Part shown: positions 38,296-48,100 of the stretch, in pieces
Layout of the letters: the number at the start of each line of letters is the position of its first letter
How positions within the stretch are numbered: position 1 is the first letter of the stretch
Notes under the pieces: model-generated
What the model was told of the DNA's origin: nothing
Seen by the model: the letters and a program-made list of their open reading frames with translations, nothing else
Database searches by the model: none
Assembly: GCA_963834945.1 (NCBI GenBank)
Contig: CAWIDT010000005.1
Span: 62,001-126,000 of the forward strand
Length of the DNA: 64,000 nt
Source: R-RK-3 sp963834945
GTDB taxonomy: Bacteria; Pseudomonadota; Alphaproteobacteria; Rhizobiales; Rhodomicrobiaceae
Reading direction: 5' to 3'
Translations under genes and position numbers: made by a program

Positions 38296-39495
38296 TCAGC
38301 GCGCCTCCAGCTCATGAACACGCGTCCGCTGCACCACGAAGTTAAAGAACGACACGCAGGTCACGGTGACGAGGAACAGCAGCATGTAGCCGACGGCGGC
38401 GGATTCGCCGAGTTGCTGCGTTCGCCAGGCGATGAAGGCGTGCAGGGTCAGCGACTCGGTCGCGGTGCCGGGGCCGCCATTGGTAAGCACATTCGGCAGA
38501 TCGACGATTTTGAAAGCCTCGATCAGCCGGATGAGCACGACGGTCGCCGCCGCCGGTGCGATCGACGGCCAGGTGATGTCGCGGAAGATTTCCCACCCAT
38601 TGGCGCCGTCCATCGTCGCCGCTTCAAGCTGTTCGCGCGGCTGGTTCTCGATCGCGGCGAGCAGCACGATGAACAGGAACGGCGTCCATTGCCAGGTGTC
38701 GCCCAGCAGCACGATCAGCCGCGCCAGCCACGGGTCGGTGGCCCAGGCGAACTCGCCCAGATGCAGGGCAAAGCGGAGCGGCGCCAGCGGGCCTTTCTCC
38801 ATGTCGGCCATCATGCGGAACATGTAGGCGACGCCGACCGGCGTAATCATCAGCGGAATGAAGAAGATCAGCCGGAAGAAATCGCGGCCCCGAATAGGCT
38901 GCGCGCACAGCAGCGCAAGCCCCAGCCCCAGCACGAATTGCGCCGCGACGCCGCCGACCACATAGACCAGCGTCGTCACGATCGAGCCGGGGAAGCCGCC
39001 GGGAGCGACAATCGTGGCGATGGCGATGAGCGCGCAGCCGAAGGCGACAGTGGCCGCGATCAGGCGCCCGATCATTCCCAGGATCGAGGCCGTCGCCGTG
39101 CGCACCAGCCAATAGAGGATGGCGGCCAGCGCAAGGCCCGCAATCGTCCATTCAAGAGCACCGAAGGTGCCGAAAGTGCCGACGAGGTGATATTGCTGCG
39201 AGCCGAAGATCAGCTTTTTGTAATTGAACAGCCCGACGAAGGTGAGCTTGAATCCCCCGGCCGCGATCGCGAAACGGATCAGCGACAGATAGGCGGAAAT
39301 GATCAGCGGGAAGATGGCGAAGGCCAGCACGACCAGCACCGCGGGCAAGACCATCAGCGGGCCGGAATGGCGGTCGATCCATTCGGCGTAGCTCGCTGTC
39401 GGGGTCTCCGGCAAGGCTGGTGCGATAGTCACGGTCGTCAAGATCGGGGCGCTCCGGCGCTTGCGGGTGTCGCGCCGCCAGGGCCGCGGCGGCAA
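38296..39495 (-). CDS. Sugar ABC transporter permease (MalF type) with extra membrane helices
   Basis: A permease of up to 399 residues. The coupling motif EQLEAATMDGANGWEIFRD and the C-terminal TNGGPGTATESLTLHAF block are diagnostic of sugar importers. Typical partners have about 290-310 residues; this one carries additional helices at about residues 110-165 (WTIAGLALAAILYWLV and LIAATVAFGCALIAIATIV) before the core. The first 25 residues are Arg-rich and may be outside the true start. It lies 59 bases downstream of the binding-protein gene. Confidence 0.9.
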   Translation of the reverse strand: MPPRPWRRDTRKRRSAPILTTVTIAPALPETPTASYAEWIDRHSGPLMVLPAVLVVLAFAIFPLIISAYLSLIRFAIAAGGFKLTFVGLFNYKKLIFGSQQYHLVGTFGTFGALEWTIAGLALAAILYWLVRTATASILGMIGRLIAATVAFGCALIAIATIVAPGGFPGSIVTTLVYVVGGVAAQFVLGLGLALLCAQPIRGRDFFRLIFFIPLMITPVGVAYMFRMMADMEKGPLAPLRFALHLGEFAWATDPWLARLIVLLGDTWQWTPFLFIVLLAAIENQPREQLEAATMDGANGWEIFRDITWPSIAPAAATVVLIRLIEAFKIVDLPNVLTNGGPGTATESLTLHAFIAWRTQQLGESAAVGYMLLFLVTVTCVSFFNFVVQRTRVHELEAR

Positions 39496-39554
39496 GATAA
39501 TACGCTGACCCGGCGGAGATTATCGCTCCGCCGGGTCGGTTTCGCTAGATATTC

Positions 39555-41039
39555 CTACTTCGCGCCGAGCGTCGACTTGTAGGTCTTGAGCTGCTCGTCC
39601 TTGCCGATCTGCTCGTTCAGCTCGTTCCAGCCGTCCTCGATGGCCTTCATAGCGGCGGCCTTGTCGATCTGGCCTGAGAGGAAGCGCGAGACGGCCTCAT
39701 CCTCGACGACCTGCTGGTATTTCTGGTTCTGCGGAATGCGCAGATCCAGGATCATGTTCGGGCTGTCGAGGCTGGCCTTGATCGCACCGAGATAATCCTT
39801 GGCGGCGGCTTCGCTCATGCCGGACTTGGTCCAGTTCGACAAATCCTGGAACTGCGACGTGCGGTAGGGATTGAAGCCGGTTTTGCCCAGGGTCACGTCA
39901 ACATTGGCCTGCGCCGGCTGCTCCAGATAGGAGAAGTACGCATAAGCGGCGTCCTTGACCTTATCCTTGGCCTTGGCGTTGATGCCGCCGCCCCAGCCGC
40001 CGAACGAGGCGAAGGGCGCATGGTTGACGCCGTTCACAGCGTAGGGACAGGTCTTCGGAGTGCAGGCCTCAAGCTTGCCGGTTTCGCGATTGAGGACTTC
40101 CTTCGAGCCCGGCAGGATCGCCGAGCCGACCTTGTCGATGACCTTCGAAGTCGCCGGGTCGGTGGCAAGCGGGCCGATATCGCCCCAGTCCAGCGCCAGA
40201 GCGCAGCGGCCGGAGATGAACAGGCTGCGCGTATCGCCAACATCGAGGTTGATCTCGTTCGGCGGTCCGTATTTCGTCGTTTCGCTGAGGATGTCGAGCG
40301 CCTTGCCGAACGCCTCGTTGTTGACGAGCGGCTTCATCGTCTTGGTGTCGAAGAAGGCGCCCTGGCTGGTGCCCATCGACTGGAGGAAGCCGCCGGCGAT
40401 CGAGGTGATGAACCAATAGGCCTGCGCATTGCGCTTCTTGGAGATGCACGACCCGTAATCCGGCGTGCCGTCGCCATTCAGATCCTTGCCGTTGAGCAGC
40501 TTGGCATCAGCCAGATACTCGTCCCATGTCTCCGGGGCCTTCAGGTTGTTCGCCTTGAAGATATCGGAGCGGTAATACATCATGTGGAAGTCGCCGTCCA
40601 AGGTCAGCATGTAGACCTTGCCGTCGTATTTCTGCGAGAAATCGCGGAAGAACGGCGCGATATCCTCTTCCTTCAGGTCCTTGTCCTTGGCAACGCGCGA
40701 GGTCAGATCCTCAAGAAAGCCGCCGGCGACATAGTCGACCATCCATTGCGGTGCGAAGACCGCCGCGTCGATCGAGTTGGTGCCGCTCGACCAGTCCGTC
40801 AGCAGCTTGGTGTACAAATCCGAGAACGGCACGGTGATGACGTTGATCTTGGCGCCGGTCATCTTCTCGAATTCCGGCGCATGCCGTTGCAGCGGCTCCG
40901 CGATCTGAGGCCCGGTGAACGTCATGATGTTCACCGTGACGCCGTCGAACTCGCCGGCCGAGGCTGTCGCGGGCAACCAGCCCATGACGGCGGCGGCCAC
41001 GCCCGCCGTAAGCAATGTTTTCAGTCCATTAGGCAGCAT
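39555..41039 (-). CDS. Sugar ABC transporter substrate-binding protein
   Basis: A 494-residue periplasmic binding protein of the large extracellular-solute-binding family 1 group. The ATG at 41039 (GGGAGGAAG ribosome site) begins a signal peptide MLPNGLKTLL ending ATASA. A calcium-loop-like segment NGKDLNGDGTPDYG and the block NAQAYWFITSIAGGFLQSMG are visible. It is first in the SBP-permease-permease-ATPase-AKR operon and directly downstream of a GntR regulator. Confidence 0.93.
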   Translation of the reverse strand: MLPNGLKTLLTAGVAAAVMGWLPATASAGEFDGVTVNIMTFTGPQIAEPLQRHAPEFEKMTGAKINVITVPFSDLYTKLLTDWSSGTNSIDAAVFAPQWMVDYVAGGFLEDLTSRVAKDKDLKEEDIAPFFRDFSQKYDGKVYMLTLDGDFHMMYYRSDIFKANNLKAPETWDEYLADAKLLNGKDLNGDGTPDYGSCISKKRNAQAYWFITSIAGGFLQSMGTSQGAFFDTKTMKPLVNNEAFGKALDILSETTKYGPPNEINLDVGDTRSLFISGRCALALDWGDIGPLATDPATSKVIDKVGSAILPGSKEVLNRETGKLEACTPKTCPYAVNGVNHAPFASFGGWGGGINAKAKDKVKDAAYAYFSYLEQPAQANVDVTLGKTGFNPYRTSQFQDLSNWTKSGMSEAAAKDYLGAIKASLDSPNMILDLRIPQNQKYQQVVEDEAVSRFLSGQIDKAAAMKAIEDGWNELNEQIGKDEQLKTYKSTLGAK

Positions 41040-41074
41040 GTCTTCCTCCCTTGGTGCAAACTCTTCCCAATCAC

Positions 41075-41759
41075 TCATTCACTTTCAAAAAGATCCGGTC
41101 TGGCGACGATAAATTCCTGGAAATGCTTTTCGACAGCATTGATGTGGTTTTGCATGGCTTCGGAAGCTTTTACCGCGTCGCCGCTGGCGATCCCGTCGCG
41201 GATCGCGGCATGTTCGTCGATGGTCAGGCTCGGACGGTCCGACAGCGGCATCTGCATGAAGCGGATCCTCCCGAGATAGGCTTCGAGACGGTCGAGGATC
41301 AGCACGGCCTCTTCGATGGGGTTCTGGTCGCAGATGATCTGGTGAAACTGATAGTCGAGCTGCATGAACGCGGCACGCTCTCCGGCGTGCAGCGCCACCT
41401 GCTGATAGCGCAAGGTTGAGATCGAGCCGCCGCAGCATCTCTTCATTGGCGGACAGAGCGGCCATCGCCGCGAATTGGGATTCGATGGCGCGGCGTATGA
41501 AGAACCGCTCCGCGATCGGCTTGGCGCGCAGCTTTGAAACAAACGATCCGTGCTGGGGGATGACGTCGATCAGGCCGTCGAGGGCAAGCCGGTCGACGGC
41601 GATGGAAATAGGCTGGCGGCTCGCGCCAAACCTCTTGGCCAGCGCCGCTTTGTCGAGCGTATCGCCCGGCCGCATCTCGCCCGTGATGATCGCCTTTTTA
41701 AGGCTCTCATAGACGACATTGACCTTGGATGCCCGAACGGAAGCTCCCTCACGCCACAT
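41075..41759 (-). CDS. GntR/FadR-family transcriptional regulator, one frameshift
   Basis: A restored 227-residue repressor-type protein. The winged helix reads VYESLKKAIITGEMRPGD..KRFGASRQPISIAVDRLALDGL. The FCD domain contains FMQLDYQFHQIICDQN and IDEHAAIRDGIASGD. One extra T at about 41414 (AACCTGCGC read with CTT) splits the two domains. It ends 35 bases before the binding-protein start, so it is probably co-transcribed with and controls the sugar ABC operon. Confidence 0.9.
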
Positions 41760-41970
41760 ACGCGTTCACCGCAAGCCGTCCTAACCGTCTCCTCCGCCAC
41801 CCTTCAGTCGGGTGAACTAGAATGTCAGCAAGCCGCATTTATGCTAGACGGTCAAGAAGAATCACGCGAAGCGGCTACATCCGGGCGTGCGCGCCCGGCG
41901 CCGATTGCATATGATCTGCCGAGACTTATTCGCGCCGGTCCCGCTCCGGCGCCTCCCGAAAGACCGTCCA

Positions 41971-42279
41971 ATGGCAAAAGAGTGTATGCATCGATCCGGC
42001 ATTCAGGACGTCGAACCGAGCGCGCTGGGCTGCGAGGAGTGTCTGAAGATCGGTTCGCCCTGGGTGCATCTGCGCATCTGCCGAACCTGCGGTCATGTCG
42101 GCTGCTGCGACAGCTCGCCCAACCGGCACGCCACCAAGCATTTTCATGCGACCGCCCATCCGATCATCGAGGGCTGGGATCCGCCGGAAGGCTGGGGCTG
42201 GTGCTATGTCGATGAGGTCGCTTTCGACCTTTCGGACCGCATGACGCCGCATCCTGGGCCAATTCCGCGCTTCGTCTGA
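41971..42279 (+). CDS. Stand-alone ZnF-UBP domain protein
   Basis: A 102-residue protein consisting almost entirely of a UBP-type zinc finger. Likely ligands are Cys5, His7, Cys21, Cys24, Cys37, Cys40, Cys45/46, His53, His57/59 and His63, arranged as CMH, CEEC, CRTCGHVGCCDSS and RHATKHFHATAHP. In eukaryotes this domain binds the free C terminus of ubiquitin; bacterial single-domain versions have no settled role. It is convergent with meaB (5 bases apart) and divergent from gntR. Confidence 0.9.
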   Translation: MAKECMHRSGIQDVEPSALGCEECLKIGSPWVHLRICRTCGHVGCCDSSPNRHATKHFHATAHPIIEGWDPPEGWGWCYVDEVAFDLSDRMTPHPGPIPRFV

Positions 42280-42284
42280 AGCAA

Positions 42285-43326
42285 TCAGCGCTCGGGCTCC
42301 GGCTCACCGAAGCCGGCGATGCGCAGAATGTCCTCCGCCGCCAGCGCTGGCAGCTTGCGTCCGGCACGGACTTCGCCTTCCAGCGCATCGAGCCGCGACC
42401 TGACCGCCGGATTGCCGCTGATGACGCGCCGCAGCCGGTCCTCGATCAGGGCGCGCATCCAGGTCACCGCCTGATCGCGGCGCTTGGCATCGAACGCGCC
42501 CGATGCCTGCATCAGCGCCCGGTGCCGGGCGATGGCCGCCCACAGCGTGTCTAACCCCTGGTTTTCCAGGGCCGATATCGTCAGCACCTGCGGCTGCCAC
42601 GGGTCGTTGCGGGCGCTGAGAATATGCAGCGCGGCGCGATAATCTGCCGCCGTCGCCGACGGCGCGCGCGGCGAGTTCGCCATCCGCCTTGTTGATCGCG
42701 ATGAGGTCGGCGAGCTCGATCAGTCCTTTTTTCAGCCCCTGAAGCTCATCGCCCGCACCCGGCAACAGCAGCACCAGGAAGAAATCGACCATGTCGGCGA
42801 CGGCACTTTCGGATTGCCCGACCCCGACCGTCTCTACGATGATCACATCGAACCCCGCCGCCTCGCAAAGCAGCATGCTTTCGCGCGTCGTGCGGGTGAC
42901 GCCGCCGAGGGTTTTACCGGCGGGCGACGGACGGATGAACGCGTTGCCGTCGACGGCGAGACGGCTCATCCGCGTCTTGTCTCCCAGAATCGAGCCGCCG
43001 GTCCGGTTCGAGGACGGGTCGATGGCGAGCACCGCCACCCGATGTCCGGCTTGCGTCAGATTGGTGCCGAACTGATCGATGAATGTCGATTTGCCGACGC
43101 CGGGCAATCCCGTCACCCCGATCCGGTGGGCCGCGCCCGCTTTGTCATGCAACGCGTTCAACAGCGCGTCTGCCAGGCGCCGGTGCTCGGCTTTGCTGCT
43201 CTCGACCAGGGTAATGGCCTGCCCAAGCCTGGCGCGATCGCCGCAGCTCACGCCCTCGGCCAGCGCCTCGACTGACAGCGAGGCCGCATTCAGCGGTAGA
43301 TCGTCATTGGCGGAGCTGGGCGGCAT
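42285..43326 (-). CDS. meaB: MeaB/ArgK-type G3E GTPase, one frameshift
   Basis: A restored 346-residue P-loop GTPase that guards and reloads adenosylcobalamin-dependent acyl-CoA mutases such as methylmalonyl-CoA mutase. Walker A GLPGVGKS is at 73-80; DPSSNRTGGSILGDKTRM (switch), ETVGVGQSE and NKAD (base recognition) follow. The shift near 42665, in a GC-alternating run, joins DGELAARA to TAADYRAALHIL. No mutase gene lies nearby, so the partner must be elsewhere. Confidence 0.94.
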
Positions 43327-43548
43327 AAAGACAGCGCATCTGGTGGGCCGCCACGGCGACCGGAGGCGTCACACTAAACCGGAATGAGGAGGGAAGACCA
43401 GACGCCAATCAGGCACGCGGCGGCAAAACCCGTGCGCTCGGTCCGTCGCGGTTTGGCGGGCGACCGGACGCGCAACTGTCAGCCACGCGGCTACGGGGGC
43501 CCGGCTGGGCCACTCCGTCATGTCGGGCGGGTACGCGGCGCACGAGAC

Positions 43549-44130
43549 CTACTCGGCGGCTTGCCCCTGCAGAAGATCGATCTTGGGCGCGGACGCGATC
43601 GGGTCTTCGGTGCGGCGCGACTTGCCTTCGAAGAAGGCGCCCTGCTCGATGGCCAGCGATTGATGGAAGATGTCGCCTTCCACATGCGAGCTGGACTGCA
43701 AGGTGACGCGCACGCCGCGGATCGAGCCCATGACCTGGCCTCGCACCACCACGTCCTCAGCGACGATCCCGCCGGTAATTTCGGCCTTTTCGCCGACGAT
43801 CAGCGAGGAGCAATGAACGTCGCCCTGAATTTGGCCGTCCACCTGCACTTCGCCCTTGGAAAGGACGTTGCCGGTCACTGTCAGATCTTCGCCGATGATG
43901 GACGGCGCCATGCGGTCCGAACCGCGATAGGCAGGTGTGGCCATCGCCGTCTTCGGCGACATGCCACCCATCGGCGGCGCCGGCATCGGCGAAGACAATG
44001 GGCCAGAGCTAGCCGGTTGTGACGGCCCCCCGACAGCCTTGCTAGTCGTCTTGGTGATCGGCTTCTGCGACTCGAAAGTACTCATTTCGCTCTCTAGCTT
44101 TTCTGGCTTCTCTGGCTTTTTAGTAAACAT
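43549..44130 (-). CDS. Bactofilin
   Basis: A 193-residue cytoskeletal protein of the bactofilin (DUF583) family, which self-assembles into filaments that organise envelope enzymes. A disordered Pro/Ser/Gly N terminus (residues 1-65) precedes the beta-helix core with repeats such as GEVQVDGQIQGDVHC and AEITGGIVAEDVVVRG. GGAG lies 9 bases before ATG 44130; a GTG at 44136 is less likely. No adjacent M23 peptidase gene, often its partner, is present. Confidence 0.9.
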   Translation of the reverse strand: MFTKKPEKPEKLESEMSTFESQKPITKTTSKAVGGPSQPASSGPLSSPMPAPPMGGMSPKTAMATPAYRGSDRMAPSIIGEDLTVTGNVLSKGEVQVDGQIQGDVHCSSLIVGEKAEITGGIVAEDVVVRGQVMGSIRGVRVTLQSSSHVEGDIFHQSLAIEQGAFFEGKSRRTEDPIASAPKIDLLQGQAAE

Positions 44131-44449
44131 CTGCACCTTCTCCGATATTCCGATGGGGGCAGCGCCCTACAGTTCTAAGTCGGTGGCATTGTGTTTTCAA
44201 TGGCCTTTCGCCGGCATAGGGGTCCCCATAAAGCCGGATCGCGGAAGTGATTCGCGACTGTTGCCCAAACTCCCCTAGCGCGATTGCGTTTCGAAGACGT
44301 AAGCCGCAATGCACAAGCGCCGATAAGACGCTAGCCACACTAAGGACGTAGAGTTGCACCTCTGCGCAAGTGCGACAAGCGAAAAACCCGCACGCCAGGG
44401 AGAACCCGCCTCGCGTCCGAGAGTCCGCCGGCGCACCCGCGCGGCGCGC
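44131..44449. other. Intergenic region with no supported gene
   Basis: 319 bases between bactofilin and peroxiredoxin genes, both on the minus strand. Short frames exist but lack starts, ribosome sites or recognisable sequence. A loose inverted repeat CCGGC..GGGGTCCCC..GCCGG occurs at about 44210-44237. It presumably holds the bactofilin promoter. Confidence 0.5.
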
Positions 44450-44911
44450 CTAAAGCGCCTGCACCGCCGCCAGAACCTCCTCGACATGGCCGGGCACCTT
44501 GACGCTGCGCCAGATGCGCTTGAGCGTGCCATCCTTTCCGATCAGGAACGTCGAGCGGTCGACACCCATATAGCTGCGGCCATACATCTTCTTCTCGGCC
44601 CATACGCCATAGGCCTCGATGGCGGACTTATCCTCGTCGGCAAGCAGCATGAGTTTGAGATCGTGCTTCTGCCGGAATTTATCGTGCGATTTTACGCTGT
44701 CGGGCGAAATGCCGATCACCTCGGCACCGCAATCGCGAAAGGCGGCGAGCTGCTCGCTGAAACCGACAGCCTCTTTCGTGCAGCCTGTCGTGTCGTCTTT
44801 GGGATAAAAATAGAGGACCACCGGCCGGCCCTTGAACTGGCTGAGCTTGACCGTCTTGTCGTCCCCGTCCGGCAGCGCGAACGCCGGAGCCATATCGCCT
44901 TCGTTCAACAT
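44450..44911 (-). CDS. bcp: Thiol peroxidase of the BCP/PrxQ type
   Basis: A 153-residue peroxiredoxin reducing hydroperoxides. The peroxidatic Cys44 lies in DDTTGCTKEA. The usual resolving cysteine five residues later is replaced by Val49; the next cysteine is Cys61, so the enzyme may be 1-Cys or use an atypical partner. Other motifs are FALPDGDDKTVKLSQFKG, VVLYFYPKDD and STFLIGKDG. The ATG at 44911 is chosen because the upstream extension has no homologous character. Confidence 0.92.
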   Translation of the reverse strand: MLNEGDMAPAFALPDGDDKTVKLSQFKGRPVVLYFYPKDDTTGCTKEAVGFSEQLAAFRDCGAEVIGISPDSVKSHDKFRQKHDLKLMLLADEDKSAIEAYGVWAEKKMYGRSYMGVDRSTFLIGKDGTLKRIWRSVKVPGHVEEVLAAVQAL

Positions 44912-45129
44912 TACTGGATCGGCCTTCCTTTTGTCGCCTTTTTGCTTTGGAATACGCCCGAATTCAAGGCGGCGTGAGCTTATCACCGATGCCCTGAATT
45001 TGTGGCGGTTTTCCCAAAGAATTATCCGCGCGGAATAAATATCTGCCCGGAAAAGGCGGCAAGGCGTTGCGGGCCGGTCGCGTCCCGCGCTATTGATGCC
45101 GCAAGGCGCTTTGCGCTCGGCCAACGACG

Positions 45130-48100
45130 ATGACAGAAGGCGGCAAACGCAACCGATGGCAGCCGGCAAACTCAGACCTTCTGGTGGACGAGGACGCGCT
45201 CAAAGCGCAACTGCCCGGCGCGCTGGACGGGAAATCAACGGCTCTAGTGCCTTTCAAAGCGTCCTACGTCACTGCCGCCATGCTGAAAACCAACGCCGTC
45301 CGCGTGACTTATGGGTCCGCACGGTGGCTGGCACGGATCGCGGTGGTGGTTGCGCTGCTGGGCATCATCGGATTTGCGGCGCTCTATACCAAGCTGTCCT
45401 ACGCGCCGATCTCGATGAGCTTCCTGGTGCCTCCCATCGAGAATGCGGTCAACCGCACGCTGTCGGGCTTGCATTTCGACATTGGCGATGCGGTGCTGCG
45501 GCGATCCGACAGCGGCTTCGGCGTCGAATTCAGGCTGACCGCCGTGCGTCTGGTGGAAGATGGAGGCGGCCCCATCGTTGAATCGCCTTTGGCCTCGGCC
45601 AGCGTAAGCTTGCGGGCGCTGCTGACCGGGCACCTCGCGGCGGGACGGATCGATCTGATCGGGCCGCGCCTGTTCCTGCAATATACCGAGGAGCGCGGGC
45701 TGGCCCTCTCCTTCGTCGATCCGCGCGACTCCAAGGGAGATCTGGGCGCCAAGCCCGAAACCCCGCAAGGCCCCGGCGGCGTGCAGTCGGAAGCGGAGCC
45801 GACGCAGCCGCAGGCCGACGGCGAAACGCCTGTCGTTTCAGACGCCGCGCGGCAAGGCATGATCCGCCAGGCCAGGGGCCGTGCCGTCAACCTGACACAT
45901 GCGTTCAACGATATTTTCGACGCTACCCGCCGGGGCGAATCCGCCTTCCTCAACGGCTTCGGCATTCGCGACGCGACGGTGTTCTTCGATCGCGGCGAGC
46001 AGATTACGCGCTGGACCGTGCCCTCGGTCGAGGTCGATCTGCAGCACAAGGGCAAGAACAGCGCCGTCGTCGGCCAGGTCGCGATTCGCTCGGCGACCGA
46101 CGACTTCCAGTTGCGTTTCCGTGCCGGCCAGAACCGGCGCACCGGCGAGCTCGATCTCAGCGTTGCGGTGGACGACGTCGTGCCGCGCGATCTGGGCAAG
46201 GAGTTTCCGATGTTCCAGTTGCCCAAGGCCTGGAACATGCCGGTATCTCTTTCCGCCGATATGGAGCTGGCGGGCAATGGCGACATTCTCGGCGCGACCG
46301 TTCACGGCACACTGAAACAGGGCACCCTCTATGCGCCATGGGACGAGAGGCATCCGGCCCAGATCGACTACGGCGATCTGCAATCTCACCTATTCCCGGG
46401 AAGAAGGCGTGATCCGGCTGACGCAATCCGAATTGCGCTGGGGCGGCAGCCGCGTGAAGATGCGGGGCGTCATTCAACGCCAGAAGGAGACCGGTCACTG
46501 GGCCTTTCAGGTGGGTGCCGACGAGATCGCGCTCGGCGCGGAGCAGTACGGCATTCCCGTTATCCCGCTCGACCAGATGCTGGCGCAGGGCGAGTACGAC
46601 CCGCGCCGCGGCGCCGTCGAATTGGATCGCTTCTTCCTGCGGGCCGCCGACGCCCAGATCAGTCTGAGCGGCTCGTTCACGCAAGGGCCGTACATCGCCG
46701 GCGATCAAATTGACCGGACAGATCAGCCCCATGCCGATCGCCTTCTTCAAGCTGATCTGGCCCAAATTCCTCGCCTTCGGGGCGCGCGAGTGGATCGGCT
46801 ACCGCGTGCCTCAGGGACGGATCACGGGAGGATCGATTAAGATCGATATTCCCGCCGAGGTGCTTGCGTCGCTTCCCGCCGGAGGGCATCTGCCGGCTGA
46901 AGCGGTGGACTTGCGGCTCGATCTGGAGGATCTGGAGGTCCACTATATCAAGGATATGCCGCCACTCCTCGCCGAAAAATCCACGGCGAACGTGGCCGGG
47001 CAACGATTTTTCTTCAACGTCCCGAAAAGCGCGATCGCCCTCCCCTCTGGCGCCCGCGTCGATTTCACCGACGGCGAGTTCATCGTCGGCGACCTGCGCC
47101 CGCATATTCCGGCCGCCGAGATCCACTTCAAGACCGAAGCCAAGGCCGACAGCGTCCTGGAACTGCTGGACCAGCCGTCGCTTGGCTATATCAGCGCGCT
47201 GGGAACGAAGATCCCGCCGATGTCGCGCCAATGTGCTCAGCACCTTCAGCCTGAGTATGCCGCTGCTGGCCGAGCTCAAATTCAAGGACATGAAATTGAA
47301 CGGCCGGGCGCAACTGGCCGATATAAACGCCAGCAATTTGCCGGGCGGGGTCAGCGTTCAGGGCGGCAATCTCGATTTCGACGTGTCTGAAAAAGCCATC
47401 GAGGCGCGGGGCGAACTGAAGGCGAACGGGCTGCCGGTCCTGGTTGCGTGGCAGCGCATTTTCGATGCCGCGCCGGATCAGCAGCCGCCACTTCGCCTGC
47501 GCACCGTGCTTGACGAACCCGCCCGCAAGGAGATGGGGCTCGACGTCGATCATGTGCTGCGCGGCGGCGTCGCCTGCGAGCTGACGGTGAACCTGCGCAA
47601 AAGCGCCCCTCCCCTGATGCATTTCGAGGCCAACCTCACCGATGCCGACGTGCTGATGGCCGGCTTCGGCTGGCGCAAGCCCCCCGGACAACGCGCCGTT
47701 CTGACGCTGAATATCGAACCCGCGCAGCAGGGCGGCGGCCTGGACCTGACGAACTTCAATCTCGAAGGCGACGATCTGGCCATGCAAGGCGCGCTGAGCC
47801 TGGACGAAAACCACCAGCCCGTCAGCTTCAACTTTCCCGTGGTGTCGCTGAGTTCCCAGACGCAGATGGAAATGAGCGGAGAGCTGGGCCGCAACAATAT
47901 CTGGCAAGTGCGCGCCAAGGGCAGCTCCTACGACGGCCGCCAGTTTTTCCGGGCGCTGTTCTCCGCCGGCAAGGTCGCGGAGGACCAGCCGCAGCCGCCC
48001 AAGGATGCCCCAGGCGTCGACATGAAGATCGACATCGATAATGTGATCGGCTATTTCGACACGACGCTGAAGGCCGTCACCGGTCGAGGCAAAGCGGCGG

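Noticed and set aside
38314..39582. A 422-codon plus-strand frame opposite the MalF-type permease
   Set aside because: Same antisense signature; the permease with its EAA motif is on the other strand.
44354..44977. A 207-codon plus-strand gene overlapping bcp
   Set aside because: Covers the antisense of a clear peroxiredoxin and shows no recognisable motif or ribosome site.
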